Source: Enchytraeus crypticus (taxonomy: Eukaryota > Annelida > Clitellata > Enchytraeida > Enchytraeidae). From it: DNA of 64,000 nucleotides. The notes under the pieces are model-generated. The model did not search any database and was not told where the DNA came from. It was given only the letters and a program-made list of their open reading frames with translations. This document shows, one piece after another, positions 22,295 to 34,464 of the stretch. Location of the stretch: contig CAJHZI010000813.1 in assembly GCA_905160935.1 (NCBI GenBank), forward strand, positions 248,001 to 312,000. Direction: 5' to 3'. A program made the position numbers and the translations under genes. The stretch's first letter is position 1, and every line of letters starts with the position of its first letter.

Positions 22295-22970
22295 CAGGTA
22301 TTCACTAGCGAGATAGTTCTCTGTTTAAACCGCAACTGTGGCATAAACTATGGACTAGTCACAATTTGATATTCTCTAATGCTGGCATTCACTGGTGAGA
22401 TAATTTGCAGTTTAAACCTCAACAGAGGTTTAAACTATGGATTCGTCAAAATTTGGTATTCTGTAACCTTTAAATCATGGTTTAAAGTAAGGCGTTCGGA
22501 GGTTTACATCGCGCTTAACTTTATCCATATATTAGGGCGTTTTGTTTACTAAGCAAGCGGATTGGTCGATCAGCCTGGAGGAGAGCATTGTCTTTGGCTG
22601 AGCGCTAGAATTTTTGACCGGTGGCCTTGAAGTTACTAACCAAGCAGCATTTCTAGTGAACACCAATATTTCTGGTTCACAGTTTATCTCCAATCGGTGG
22701 TGTAAGTGGTCTGTGGATTAAAGCGGGTCTAGTAACTACCACCATAAGCTTTAAATTGTGTTTTATGGCAAGGCGTAACAGTGCCTCTGTTGCAGTAGGT
22801 TTACATCGCAGATTACTTAAACCACCGATTAGAAAGTGAAATTCTAGTTTTTTTATGAAGTAAGCTGATTGGCCGATAAGCATGAAGGACAGCTCTGTCA
22901 TTAGCTGAGTACTGGAATTTTTGCTTTCGACTTTGTAGTTAATAACCACTGCACATTTCTTGGTGAATAA
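22295..22970. repeat. Nested MITE-like inverted/duplicated block
   Basis: Two left-type ends (ATTCACTAGCGAGATA at 22299, ATTCACTGGTGAGATA near 22387) and two right-type ends (TCTAGTGAACACC near 22654, CTTGGTGAATA near 22952) enclose a duplicated interior. AGGTTTACATCGC recurs about 300 bp apart (22500 and 22797), followed in both cases by GATTGGYCGAT and GCTGAG. This looks like two related MITEs, one partly duplicated or nested. No transposase. Confidence 0.5.
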
Positions 22971-23044
22971 AAAGCCTATGTTAGTTATAGTTAACCAAGC
23001 TATTTTACGATAACTACTGTACCTTGCCTATACATCTGTTGTAT

Positions 23045-25095
23045 CAAGGCCATAAAGCAGCAGCCAAAAAAGTCTATGGTTTCAACGAAGGAAAAAAAAG
23101 CCAAAAACCTGGGATCACAAGTGAAATGATAGAGAAGATGGATGAAAGAAGAAAATGGAAAAACAATCATACAGAATATGAGGAAAGGGAATGATTGAAT
23201 TGGATGTTCGTATTTATTGTGTCAGGAAGTGCATAGGTTCACAAGAAACGAGAAGACAGTAGGTACGAAAAACATTAGTATAAATAACAAGTATGGGTAA
23301 CTAAAGACAAAAAGAGAGGTAAATGAAAGATGGGGAGAATATGTGGAAGATTATTATGACAGTGCTAGTAAACTAACAGCAGCGAATTTTAAGTTAGAAG
23401 AATCATTGATGATAGAAGATGATCAGTAACGGCCTGATATATGAAAGAAGAAAATTATAAATCCATTATGGAAATGCAGAAAGGAAAAGCCGCAGGAATT
23501 GATGACGTGCCAGCAGAATTCCTAAATGTATTAGAAGAAGAAAGGTGTAAAAACTTGTGAATCTGAGGACTTTACCATAACAATAATTATCCCTATTCCT
23601 AAAAAAGTAAATGCAGTGGAAGGTTCGGACTGCAGAACAATAACCTTAACGTCGCATGCATTAAAAATCGTATTGAAAATGATAAACGAAAGTATTCTTC
23701 TTCTTATCGTGTCCTTATACAGCATTAATCCAGCGTCTGACACAATCTCTCGCCCGATTATTGAACTCTCTGAGATCCTCACGCGTGACCCCATCACCGG
23801 TCAAGTTGCAGTTCATCAAATGGTCAATGTCCTCCTCCTCCAGGCCGCATTCACATACTGTAGAACCAGAATAATAACCCCATCGGCTCATAGCAACCTT
23901 TGTCCGACCGACACCTGTTCTAAACCTATTTAAGCATAGTCACGTTCGTCGATCATCATCGCACCCACACGGAAGACTTTCTGTCGCTTTTACACATATT
24001 TTATCCTCTGGAACTGATCGGAGATGTTCTCTCCACCTCTGGAGGCGAGATTGCTCCTCTGACTGAGTTCGTAGCGACACTGAATTTAAGAAGCTGTGCC
24101 TTGATTTGAGTCGCGATCTCCGAGGATTTTCACCATGTAATGGATGTCGTTAATCCTGTTCTTGTCTACTCCTTTCAGTTTGGCTAGCAACAATACGTCT
24201 GATGGCTGGTGGTGCTCTGCCAGAGAGCAAGTACAGAATGTCCCTACTTGTTGGTATCAGGTGACCTGTTATATGACGACACGCAGCATTAAGAGCACTG
24301 TCAATTTTATGGGCATGCGTGGAGCGACCCCAGAGAGCGCAGGCATACTCAGCGCTAGAGTAGCAGAGGGCCAATACTGTGGAGCGTATTGTGTCGGCCT
24401 TTGCACCCCAATGAGTGTTCGCCAGTTTTCCTAATATTGAATTTCTTGCACTGACTTTTGCCTTCGTCTTTCCTACATGCTGCTTGAAACCCAGAGTCAT
24501 ATCTAAAGTTACATCAAGGTATACTAGGTGTGTTCAGTGTTGTTGTTCCACACCTTCCCTTGTAACTTTAAGCTCCTTACTAGCATCCTTATTTTTTAAA
24601 TGCAAGGCGCACACTTGTATTTTGGTAGGATTAGGTTTTAGGTAATTTTCCACATAATATTCCGGCATTGATTCTAAGACTTCATTGAAACGTTTTTCAA
24701 TGTCACTGAAATTCTTTCACTGATAAGTGGAACAGTTGTCATCAGCATAGATGAAACTTCTGGTATTCTGCATAATTGGCTGATCAGTCGTATAGATGTT
24801 GAACAGAGTAGGCGCTAAAACACTCCCTTGAGGAAGACCTTTCTGCTGCTTCCTCTATCGGCTCTTTGGGTGACCTCGCTGTTCAACATAGATTCGCCGA
24901 TTCCTTAGGAGTTGTTGGATGAATTTAGTCAATTATTTAGAAAAAATGAAAGTATTAAAGCCAAGGCAGAAACGATATTAAGTAAATCACAATTTTGATT
25001 TATAAAAGGGTGCAAATGAGAAGCCATTTGAGCGCAGCTTAAAACTGGAAAATGAGGTTTTATGTTTTGTAGACTTTAAAAAGCTTGCATTAATA
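23045..25095 (+). mobile_element. Family-A LINE (endonuclease-RT region), split by another LINE
   Basis: The left part (to 23696) encodes, in broken frames, a linker with MIEKMDERRKWKNN, then MEMQKGKAAGIDDVPAEFL, and the RT segment ending NRI-type MINESI. The right part (24957-25095) resumes with SKSQF, a (G)FIKGC block and a CFVDF-like stretch, the RT motif around the first catalytic Asp. Many stops show it is long dead. The 1.25-kb interval between them is a separate LINE on the other strand flanked by GAAAGTATT, so both halves were one element. Confidence 0.75.
23697..24947 (-). mobile_element. Unclassified LINE inserted in family-A LINE, with 9-bp target duplication
   Basis: GAAAGTATT occurs at 23688-23696 and 24948-24956 and flanks this insertion exactly. 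On the minus strand the interior encodes RT block GLPQGSVLAPTLFNIYTTDQ and a FIYADD box (about 24720-24840), then a C-terminal frame at 24150-24500 with ARNSILGKLANTHWGAKA and LALCYSSAEYACALWGRS. The 3' end is a GATAAGAAGAAG simple repeat at 23697. It is 5'-truncated before the upstream RT motifs and has frame breaks. The clade (Jockey-like or related) is uncertain. Confidence 0.85.
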
Positions 25096-25239
25096 TGGTC
25101 TCTTTGTATAGTTCTTCTGTGTATTCTATGTCTTGATTTTATTTCCTTTTCTTCTATCCAGATTATGGATTAAAAAGTAATTAATAGTAAATTAGTTAAT
25201 AAAAATTATTTTATAACATATGAAGTTATTATGTTGCAG

Positions 25240-25426
25240 ATATATTGAATTTTTATGAACGGTCTTACGATGTCCTTGAACATTCCTGTTTTGTATAGGG
25301 CTGTGAAGCCTTTAATGCTACATGAATACCGCGGAGATGAAGAAAGACTAATATTTGATGTAGGAGATATAATTGAGACAATACTGCCGCATGCTTCAGG
25401 CATAGATGCTTCTGAATCATCAGCTG
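25240..25426 (+). CDS. SH3-domain gene, first coding exon (PI3K p85-like candidate)
   Basis: Host exon candidate. It follows an acceptor TTGCAG (25234-25239) and ends at a donor G|GTATGAGT (25427). An in-frame TGA at 25246 precedes ATG at 25255; a second ATG at 25270 has A at -3 and gives MSLNIPVLYRAV, which resembles the MSAEGYQYRAL start of vertebrate p85. The coded peptide continues EYRGDEERLIFDVGDIIETI, the first half of an SH3 fold (the acidic RT loop and the hydrophobic F-x-GDII strand). SH3 domains bind proline-rich partners; in p85 the domain sits at the N-terminus of the regulatory subunit of class IA PI3-kinase. The exon ends in phase 1 and joins in frame to 36493. SH3 is fairly sure, p85 is a suggestion. 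Confidence 0.55.
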
Positions 25427-25754
25427 GTATGAGTTTGAAGTTACTTTACTGTTGGCTGAAAGCCTACATTAATATATGTCAGCAATGCATTAACGTTATG
25501 TTGTTTCAATTAGGGATATACCGCTATAATAAAATTTATGTAATATTAGTTTAAGTAAGCCTATATTTATAAGTTTATGTATTATATATAGTATGCATTA
25601 GTGGTTTAATTATGAATTCTGAAGGTGATATTCCTGACTACTCGTACTATATTGATATTATAAGAAAATATTCAATTCAGGATGTGGACTCATGGCCTAT
25701 ATCAGATGTAGGTTTTGGAATCATTTCATATTGACACTGCCTTAATATAATAAT

Positions 25755-26228
25755 CTCTCTCTTAGTGCACTGCCTTCTGGCAGGTCCATGGTATATAACG
25801 CCTCCACTCTTCTCTGTCTTCCGCCTTCCTCTGCATTTCCACATATGAGTGGGTCTTTAAATCATCTAACATACCTAATCTCGGCCTGCCCCTGCCTTTT
25901 TTTCCTTCCATTCTACCTTCTATGACCTCTTTTAATAGACCTTTCCCCCTTAGAATGTGTCCTATCCAACTCTTCTTCCTATTTCTTAATACATTTATCA
26001 ACTGTCTATCTGTGCCAACTCTCTCTAGAACTTCCTCATTTGTAGCCTTTTGAGTCCAACTAATCCTCTCCATTCTTCTCCAAATCCACTTTTCCAAATG
26101 CCTCCAGATTTCTAATATCTTCCTTCCTTAAGGTCCATGTTTCACAACCATACAATAGCGTGGTCCAAACCAAAGTTTTCACTATCTCTATCTTTGTATC
26201 TTTCTTCAGACATTTTGTTAATAGTTTA
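25755..26228 (-). mobile_element. Family-A LINE, 3' part, antisense
   Basis: Two overlapping minus-strand frames (26060-26257 and 25762-26097) encode VKTLVWTTLLYGCETWTLRK, then MERISWTQKATNEEVLERVG and WIGHILRGKGLLKEVIEGRM, as at 20570-21097. The 3' tail CAGTGCACTAAGAGAGAGAT is at 25755. One frameshift separates the two frames. It lies in the first SH3 intron, antisense to the host gene. Confidence 0.85.
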
Positions 26229-26264
26229 ATAGAATAATATAGATGAATAACATACAATGCATGA

Positions 26265-26505
26265 ATCTAATTGAAAACGCGCGAGTGTGCCCGTGCTGCG
26301 TCTGGGTTGCTAAAGAACAGAACAAACCTGGACTGCATTTGTCTCAAAGGCGACAATCCAAACCAAAGCCAGAAAGAGCATTTGGTTGGAGAGCGCCTAG
26401 TCTTCAGAAATTTCTACATAATTTTCTAAAACAAATGGAAACAAGGTTTATTCATATCCCAACCCTAGTTAAACTGGGATACTTAAAAAATGATGATGAT
26501 GATTA
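26265..26505 (+). repeat. LINE/SINE 3' end with (GAT)n tail, copy 2
   Basis: Second copy of the element at 190-467: GCATTTGGTTGGAGAGCGCC, TTTATTCATATCCCAACCCT, ACTGGGATACTTAAAAAATG and a GATGATGATGATT tail. Confidence 0.6.
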
Positions 26506-26529
26506 TGCATGGGTGTACCTCTAAGTCGA

Positions 26530-27685
26530 TGGCAAATTTATTCTTTTGTACGTTCACCATTTTTCTTTATGAATTAGATGTTTATGTTGATTTTATGTGT
26601 TTGTTTGATCCTGTGTATGTTTCTACTACCATGAATTTGATGATTCAAGATATGGCTTACATGCTAACATTGGATTGAACAACTGGACTGTTTATTCTGT
26701 GTATTCTGGACTGTTGTTAAATTTCTGCTATGTAGTACTGTTGAGTGACTTAATTTTTGCAGTAATTTTCCTCCCTATTAATAGTAATATTTTAGTCTGT
26801 TACCAGGAAAATTATTTTTGACTTATATATGTAGGATAAAATCATGAATGTAACACCAGGAATGACTCAAACTCTAAAGTCAAAATCACTTTTTTACAAT
26901 GATTTTAAATTAAATCAAATCAGAAAATCATACAAAGTGATTTGAAATTGTGAGTTGAAATCATTTCATATTAAATACCTAGCACTGCTTATATGTAAGA
27001 ACTATTTTTCACTCTCAGGGTCTCTAATGTTCATTAAATTATTGTAATCTTAAAAACTTTCGACCTCGGCCTCGAAAAGTTCTCTGAATTTATCCTAAAG
27101 GTTTCAATCACGAAAATATGTTTAAAGATTAAATTAAATTTATTACATAAAACACAAATTAAATAATACTTACAGACAATGTACAATGAAACGAAAATAT
27201 CAGATCTAGTTATAAAGCGCGAAATACAGCAACTCATGATATAATAAAAAATTAAATATTCCGATCACAAATTTTACATATAGGCCTATGACTATACGCA
27301 CAAATTCATATCTTAGAAATCTAACGTTTAAAATTAGAATAATGACTGCAAAACTATTCTAGAAATTCTACCATAAGACCTTTTGTGTTCTAGGATACTT
27401 ATTGGCATCTGCATTAGTACCTTTTGTAACGTTATCTCTGTTCTCTCGAGTCTTCCTTTGACCACACTTAGTGTCTACTTAACGGTCTTATCTGCTCACA
27501 GATAAGCCACTATCGTCTAGATCGTCTGGACGTGAAAGATCTCTATCTTTCCTAATATCTTTCCAAACACGTGTTATCTTCTCTAATCCTTTTTCACGTG
27601 TCTCGCGTCTACTTCTCTAGACGTCTCGAATCCTCCTCTGTCGAGGCAGGCCCACCAACCAAGAATATGACTGACTTCCTGCCAT
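26530..27685. other. No gene recognised (intronic)
   Basis: AT-rich intron sequence. The last part, 27440-27660, may include the 3' end of the Gypsy fossil, but no LTR pair could be aligned. Confidence 0.4.
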
Positions 27686-27689
27686 AAAT

Positions 27690-28960
27690 GAGATAATCAA
27701 ATGAGTGCTTGGAGTATGACATACGATTCATTCTCTATAGTTGTCCATCTTTGTTGTTTTTCTGATAACTTTTTGCACGTAAACGAGATCGGTAATTCTT
27801 CTCCTTTGTCGTCAATCTGACTGAGCACTGTCCCAGTAATGATTGGTGATGCATCAGCATGAATGATGAACTCTCTGTTTGGGTCTGGTGATTTTAGAGT
27901 TGTCGCGTTTATCAGTTAATTTTTTAACTTTGAGAATGTTCTTCTCTGTTCCTCATTGAGTGTACAATTATGTGGTTTATATTTCCGAGTCATTTCCGTT
28001 AGGTTATATGCTATTTCCGCAAATTCAGGAATGTCGGAGCAATAGAACGAACACATACCCAGAAATGAACATAATGATTTAACATTTCTCGGTTTTGGTA
28101 TGTTACTTTTGGTATTGTGCAAATTTCCTAAAATTGCCTTCACTTTTGACTCTAGAACTGACTTCTCTCCTGAACCAACTAGATAATAATCTATTCCTTT
28201 TATTTCCACATTCAATGTGACAAACCGCAGACCGTAACAATATGACAGATGTCAATAGATGTCCTATAAATTTCATCTTTGGTTTTGCAAAATTTCACTT
28301 TACGAATTTAAGCGTCACGCCTGAATCTTCATTGGCTGTTAGCACAGCATCGACATGCTTCAAGTGTTCTTTCCAGCTTTTAGAGTAAATCATTGCATCA
28401 TCAACGTATGAAGCTGCTTACTTAGTGTGCGGACTTAGAATCTTGTTCATTGCCTTTTGGAATGTGGCGTTCGCTGTTTTCAGCCCGAATGGCATGTAAA
28501 CCCATTCCAACAATCCTCGACTTGTTTAAAATGCTGTCTTATGAATATCGGTTTTCGTGATTGGGATCTGCCATTAGCCAGATGTGCAATCTAACGTTGT
28601 GATAAAATTGGAACCACTGACTTCATTCAAAATTTCTTCTGAGATAACTGATGGATTAGCATCGTTCCTAGTTAATTTGTTTACCATTCTCGTGTAAGTG
28701 CATAAACGTATGCTTCCATCTGATTTCTTGACAGCTACTATTGGATGTGCATATTCACTAATTTTGGAATATCTAACTTTTCATCATTAATCAGCCTATC
28801 AATTTGATTATCTACTTCTTCTTGTAACTTTTCCGTATTCAATGTTGACACTGTTTCGATGGCTTAAATCCTTCTTCCAGATTTATTTCATGTTCCATAA
28901 TTTTGCAATGTCCGCGTTTGGAGCTGAATGCTTTTGAATGTTCTCGTAACAAATTTCTAA
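27690..28960 (-). pseudogene. Reverse transcriptase / RNase H region of the Gypsy fossil
   Basis: Decayed RT blocks (a VAVKKSDGS-type strand, a MPFGLK-type strand, the YVDDA active-site box) run from about 28750 to 28370. The RT thumb/connection is at 27916-28215 with FLGMCSFY, and an RNase H-like FIIHADASP start follows near 27880-27850. The region ends within RNase H or shortly after. Confidence 0.75.
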
Positions 28961-29099
28961 TTTCTTCTTCTTTTGCCTTCAATAGGGGCTCTAATTTCAA
29001 TTCACTTAATTGAATTTGAAATTACTCAATGGTCTTCCCTTCTTTTGTTTCTGGATACATCTCAATCTTTCCAAAGTCTTCATCTTTCTCAAATACGAT

Positions 29100-30367
29100 C
29101 CCTAATGTGTTCACTCGATGTGCAAATTTCTTGAATAATTTGCATGTAACAGTCTAATTGCGTCTGTTTCTAGTTTCACGAGAAATGAGTTATTTTGTAA
29201 CACTTTATGACGAGTTGCAGGTCCTGTCCAGGTAGATAACAATTTCTGAGTACTGCTTGGCTTCATTATTAGTACTTGTTTTCCTGTTTCAAATTGTTTT
29301 GCTTAAGCTCTGAGGTTGTAATGTTTTCTGCATTTTTTAAAATTTTTTTTAGGCATTTTCTTTAGCTAATTCTTGAGCTAAATCTTTTTTCTCCTTAACT
29401 TTTCCCAAGTATTTCGTAATGTGTTCTGGCAATGGCTTTCATGTCATCTTGTTCCCAGTCCAGTCATTTTTTAATATTGAAAGTGAACCATTCATTTTAT
29501 ATCCAAAAACTAATTGATGTGTTGATACTTTATTGGTAGAGTTCGGTGTATCTCTGTACGACCACAAGAAAGTTGGAATCCGTTTATCCCAGTCGTTTCT
29601 ATATTTATCATAATTCATATTGTGATGCAACATTTTCTACATTTAAGCTTTGGTTAAGCCTTTCCATCATTGCGTTGTCTTCAAAGTGAAACGTTGACGA
29701 CTTTCTATGTTGTATCCCAAGGTTATTGAAGAACTCTCTGGTTGAGGTCATGTTTGTTCCATTATCGGGTACTCCATATGTTATGAAGATACTCAGTAAC
29801 GCATCGCAGAGTTCTCTAACTGATAACGACTTCATTGGCACTGCATTGGGTATCCTGTGAGATTTCTTATTGCTGTTAACACATATTGATGTCCTCTTGA
29901 AGACTTTATTGGAAATGGTCCAATTATATCTTATATTTATGATGTCAAATGCTTTAATTTCTCTTTGGACAGGTGAGATTGGAACTCTGTCGTTACAGTC
30001 TTTCTTGTTATGCTCTGACAAAGTTTACATGAGTTTACATAGACTTTGATTTGTTCTTGCTTTCCTGCTCAACAAAATTTAATCTCTATTTGTTCTGTGT
30101 TTTCTTGTGTCTCATATGTACGCTCCACAACGAGTCATGAGCATTATAAATTATGCGTTCTCTATATGCCATTGGAATTATTAGTTGCTTTAACCTCCTG
30201 ACCTCTAATCGTTGCTTTTTATATAATAAATCGTTATTGCTATCTACATAAAATTTATCTCTGTTTAATACTGATCGCTTCCAGTATTCTGATAAACCTT
30301 TATCAGTTTTCTGATCTTCTCTAAAATTTTCAGTTTGCTCTTTGTCGATGTCGTATAACACCCTCAA
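29100..30367 (-). pseudogene. Integrase region of the Gypsy fossil
   Basis: The H2C2-type zinc-binding region lies at 30086-30367, the catalytic-core region at 29608-30021, a core-end block with WSYRDTPNSTN at 29439-29633, and a C-terminal SH3-like stretch down to about 29100. It lies upstream of the RT in transcription order. Confidence 0.75.
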
Positions 30368-30665
30368 TTCTTATACGTTACTTTATCCTTTTACTTCTTT
30401 TTCCATATCAATTTTTCGTATATCATGATTTGTCATCTGAGCAATCGTTTCCTTGTGAGCTTCATTTTCTTGATTCTCATCTGCTTGACTGTATTCTTCT
30501 TTTTCATATTTGTTCGTTGTTTCTGCTGACTCTACTGCTTCAAATAATAGTCTTACATATTTCTCAGTTGGTAATGCTGTATTCCTTACTAAACTAGGTG
30601 TGACAGCACACGTAGCATAGTTTCTGGGATATCCAGATTTTTCCCATTCTCCTTTCTAAGAAGCT

Positions 30666-30926
30666 TTACTGGTATGATGCTTTAGTTACTAGTTTACCAA
30701 GTCCTGACTGTAGCTTAAACTTACTGTTATTTGTTTGACTTTCTATTATTCCTTTGGTAACTATACTTGGATGAAGTACTGATATTTCTACTCCACTATC
30801 TGTGAGAAATTCTACAATTTTCCCGTCAAAACTAGCAATTTTTTTAATATATAAATGAATCAAACTGGATTTGGGAAACATCTTTATGTGGATATATCCT
30901 TTCTGTTTTTGATATATTCTCCTCAT
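30666..30926 (-). pseudogene. Aspartic protease region of the Gypsy fossil
   Basis: An LTDSG-type active-site motif followed by a hydrophobic SVLHPS strand marks a retropepsin-like domain, between the zinc knuckle and the integrase region. Confidence 0.65.
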
Positions 30927-30969
30927 TCTCTTGGATTTTAGTCTATTAACTGATTTTAACTTTATTTCC

Positions 30970-32720
30970 TTTTAGAGTAGCTAGGACATTTCAAAATTCT
31001 GTGACCAAGTCTTCCACAATTGTAACAGGCGTCTGGATGTGCTCCTTTTGCTCTTCTTCTGCATTTGTTCGCTTTGTGACTATCTATTGCGTTGCATAAA
31101 ATAGCATTTCATTCCTTTTGTTGGTTTTCTTTGTTGATCTAGTGAATTTCTCTGAGACTTTTAAATTTTATCTCTCCAGTTAACGATGTCCTTTGATCTT
31201 GATCTCCGTTTATTCTCATTTCCTACTCTTGGAATCTGTTCTTGGTTCTCTTTGTTGCAGGCATTATATCCTTAAAAAATTGTATGTCATGAAGGCTAAT
31301 GGTTATATACGTAATTTTAACTTCTAGACGTCTCGATGATGTTGACAATTTCTGCCATTTTACTTCGTGTTAGGTCTTGTTCCTTATCGTTGTTATGGTT
31401 TCTTGAGTAAGTTTTCAGAGAATCTCTCAATCTGTCCCTACGATGAGATCATTAAGTTCCTCAAAAGTTGTTACTCCTCTTGACTCTATATAATATTTCA
31501 ACACTGTCGTTAGTCCATTGTTGAATTGTGTACAACTTTCGTTGTCTTTCCTCGTCACACTCCAAAACTTTTGTCGATGTGATGTTGGTGTCTGTTGGAA
31601 TTCCTTCAGAATTAATGACTTCCACGTGTCATAGTCGTCTGTCTGTTCTGTCATTAAAGCTAGCATTGGCTGTTTAGCTTTGTTATTTAAGTATGGAGTC
31701 AGTAGGGCTACTCGTTAATCTATTTCCACTCCGAAAGATTCAAATATGTGTTCCATTTGTACAAAATATCCTGGTATTGCAATGGGAACCGATGGCATGT
31801 TATACAGCGTTCCTTTTATGTTGTGTAAAGCAACTTTTAATCTGCAATCTCTTGGATTTTCTAATTCTTCTCTGTGAATTTTTTAAAATTTTTCTTTTTC
31901 TTTTCTCTCACCGTATTCCTTATCTTTATATGCTCTTTCTCAAGCTCCTGTATTCTTTGTTCTTTTAATTTACTGAGATGTTTCTGAAATTTCACTCTTT
32001 CCTCGTATATCATTCTTTCCATTTCTTTTCTCTCTGTTTCTCTTCTTATTTCTGCTTTTTCCTCTTTTAGTTTTGCTTCCCTTTTCTCTACTTCACGCAG
32101 TCTATCTGCATCTCTTTTCTCTTCTTCACTCGGTCTTTCTAGTTTTTCCTCTTTTAGTTTTGTTTCTCTTTTCTCTTCTTCACGTGATGCTACCAGATGT
32201 GGAATTCATGCATTCATATCAAGCGACACAGCTTGTTGACTAGATTGAGATTTTTGTTCAAGTAGAGTTTCTTGATTCGGTGACACGTCTCCTGATTTCT
32301 TTGCAGTAGATTATTCCTGGAATTGTAGATATCTATTTGCTTCAAATATGGAAGGTTCAAACTCTAGAAGTGTTTTAACTGGTGTAATGACTCCAGCATA
32401 TTGACGTAGCTGCATAACGTAATGCACTACTTCTGGTCTAGTCATTCTCTGTATTTCATTCTCACTGAACTTTGTGTGGCACGCAGATAATTCTCTATTA
32501 ATCTCTCAGTGCCTGACTTTACCACTAATTTATATAGTTGGTGTTTGGCTTCTAGTTCGTTGTCTGCGTCTATAACATGCTTTGCAGTTGCTTGAGATAG
32601 TCCGCTGTCATCAGATCTTATAGTTGCTCCTAGTGCATTGTCATAGCAACTGTTGCTGTTGAAATTCCGGATATTACAGCTGTTGTCTTTAGCACGGCCA
32701 ATCTTGATTTATCAGCCATT
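30970..32720 (-). pseudogene. gag-like region of the Gypsy fossil
   Basis: Fossil structural-protein region. A capsid-like stretch is recognisable around 31427-31666 and a retroviral-type CCHC zinc knuckle around 30985-31030. The upstream part is rich in Glu/Lys coiled-coil-like sequence (about 31950-32200). Broken; identified by position and by the zinc knuckle. Confidence 0.6.
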
Positions 32721-33108
32721 TTCAGTTTGGAAATATATTCACAATGTTTCTTCAGTGATTAATTTGCTGATATACACTGATTCGCAGTTAGTATTAGGCC
32801 TATTATATAAGCATATATAATGCCCAGAAATCACACAAAGGTTACCAATCAATCGACATATAACACAATCCCTTATTGTGCACGACCAAAAAATGCCACT
32901 ATTTAGCTATAAACTCAATAAATCACCTTTTATTATGTAGAGACCACCATCTGACTTTTTTCTAATAATCAATATTTGTCTGCTATATAATTTTACAATG
33001 TAGTTTTATAATAATTCAATCACTTTTATAACTTCATGATTCAGTTCAATGTATTTTCTCTATGTATTTTCTCTATCTATCTATGTATTTTCTCACTTAT
33101 TTAGCATG

Positions 33109-33159
33109 CATAATGTAATCAAAAAATCAACTTCCTGTTGATTTTTTGATTTCATTATG
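33109..33159. repeat. Hairpin, 23-bp arms with one mismatch, 5-nt loop
   Basis: CATAATGTAATCAAAAAATC begins the left arm, the loop is TTCCT, and the right arm ends GATTTCATTATG. AT-rich, so it could be a small MITE tip or a foldback. It lies in the first SH3 intron just outside the Gypsy fossil. Confidence 0.75.
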
Positions 33160-34460
33160 TATCTTTTCAATTTACAGATCTGTCCACGTTAACTTAAATA
33201 ATTAAGATCTTGATCCCTAGTTCTGTTTCAGTCTATAATTCGGTTTGATCAAATAACCAACTTATTACACAGTTTTCAGGGATCATATAGGTCAAATGAG
33301 TTGAGCGGATCTGCAGCGCTGTTTTTGTTCTTTATGAATATTTTACATCGGATTTATGATATTCTATAATTTATTGAATTAATATTTTATGAAGATCTTT
33401 CTGTTATAATGCTCGATCATAACTAATTAAATTAGTTCTTAAATTATAATTAATTAATTAATTAAATGAAAATTACTAACTGAGGAAGGCAACGGGAAAC
33501 CACTTCAGAAGCCATACGTTTCCTAAGCTATAGACTACTTAAGGTATTGATAAAGCATAGACCTTGTGAAGGAATTAACTTGTTGATCCAAGGAGTACTC
33601 CTATGGATTGAAAAAACAGACATTGCGTATGAATATGTACCTTGAGCCTGCTACTTGGCAGTGCACTGAAGAGAGAGGGAGAGAGAAGAGATGATGTCTT
33701 ACCGTCGTACATCTCTCAATCGTGCCGATAGTTGGAAGGATAAGTCAGCTCTTGAAAGCTTACTATATATGGGTCTGACCCTTGGTATTGGTAATGGGAA
33801 CTCTAATCCTTATGCGGAAGCTAATGTATGTGTATCTCCGAAGCCTACAGTATACACATCAGACCTTTTTCTAATTTAAATTATACTTTCATAAAAAACA
33901 TACAGACACACAGACATACACAATAAATAATAAATGTCAAATTTGTTACTATTCTTCTGTATAACTTCTACTTACTGATCAATACTCAGTTTCTCGTAAC
34001 TACAAAGTTACTCACTTACTTAAGTTGCCTTACCTCAGTTATACTTACGTATCTGTTAAAGAGGAAACGTCGAACAGAAGAAGATAGAATATAATAGAAA
34101 TTAGAAGAGTAGAAGAAAGGAAGCAGCAGCAAGAACAAGAACTTAAGAACGATCTATTACTCTGGAACCAACCAAGTTAGGACCAACCGGTATACTAATG
34201 TGCAGGCTGGTTATATACTGTCCTACAGACGCACATAACTACTAGAGGCCAAGCATACATGTAGACTGATAGATAGAGCTACAAGTACCAATTCCAATTA
34301 CTTAACGGAAGTCATAGGCAAAGGTTATCATTTGAAATGTTCATTAGATTGACTACATAATGGAATGTGTTCTACTTCCACGAAAGCTAATTAAAAGGAT
34401 AAAGATCAAACTACACAAACATGGCTTATGCCGAAACTGACGTAAGATACCAATCTACCA
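33160..34460. other. No gene recognised (intronic)
   Basis: A block at 33480-33690 ends GGCAGTGCACTGAAGAGAGAG, matching the family-A 3' tail, so a decayed family-A end is present. It also contains GGAAGGCAACGGGAAACCAC, a motif common in SINE/LINE 3' regions. The remainder is unassigned. Confidence 0.45.
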
Positions 34461-34464
34461 CAAT

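Larger units (their letters stand above)
27690..32720 (-). mobile_element. Ty3/Gypsy fossil with gag-PR-INT-RT-RH order
   Basis: A long-dead LTR retrotransposon on the minus strand, broken in well over ten places. In transcription order it shows a gag region with a CCHC knuckle (about 32720-30970), an aspartic protease (about 30900-30700), an integrase with zinc-binding, core and C-terminal parts (30367 to about 29100), then reverse transcriptase and the start of RNase H (about 28960-27690). In most Ty3/Gypsy elements integrase is last; integrase before RT is the arrangement known for the Gmr1-like clade. No LTRs, primer site or target duplication were found, so both outer limits are approximate. 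It sits antisense in the first SH3 intron. Confidence 0.8.

Noticed and set aside
24150-24434. Plus-strand frames at 23616-24645
   Set aside because: They are antisense shadows of the minus-strand LINE with the YADD motif.
27200-33300. LTR pair of the Gypsy fossil
   Set aside because: Comparing the two flanks by eye gave no convincing direct repeat and no primer-binding site.
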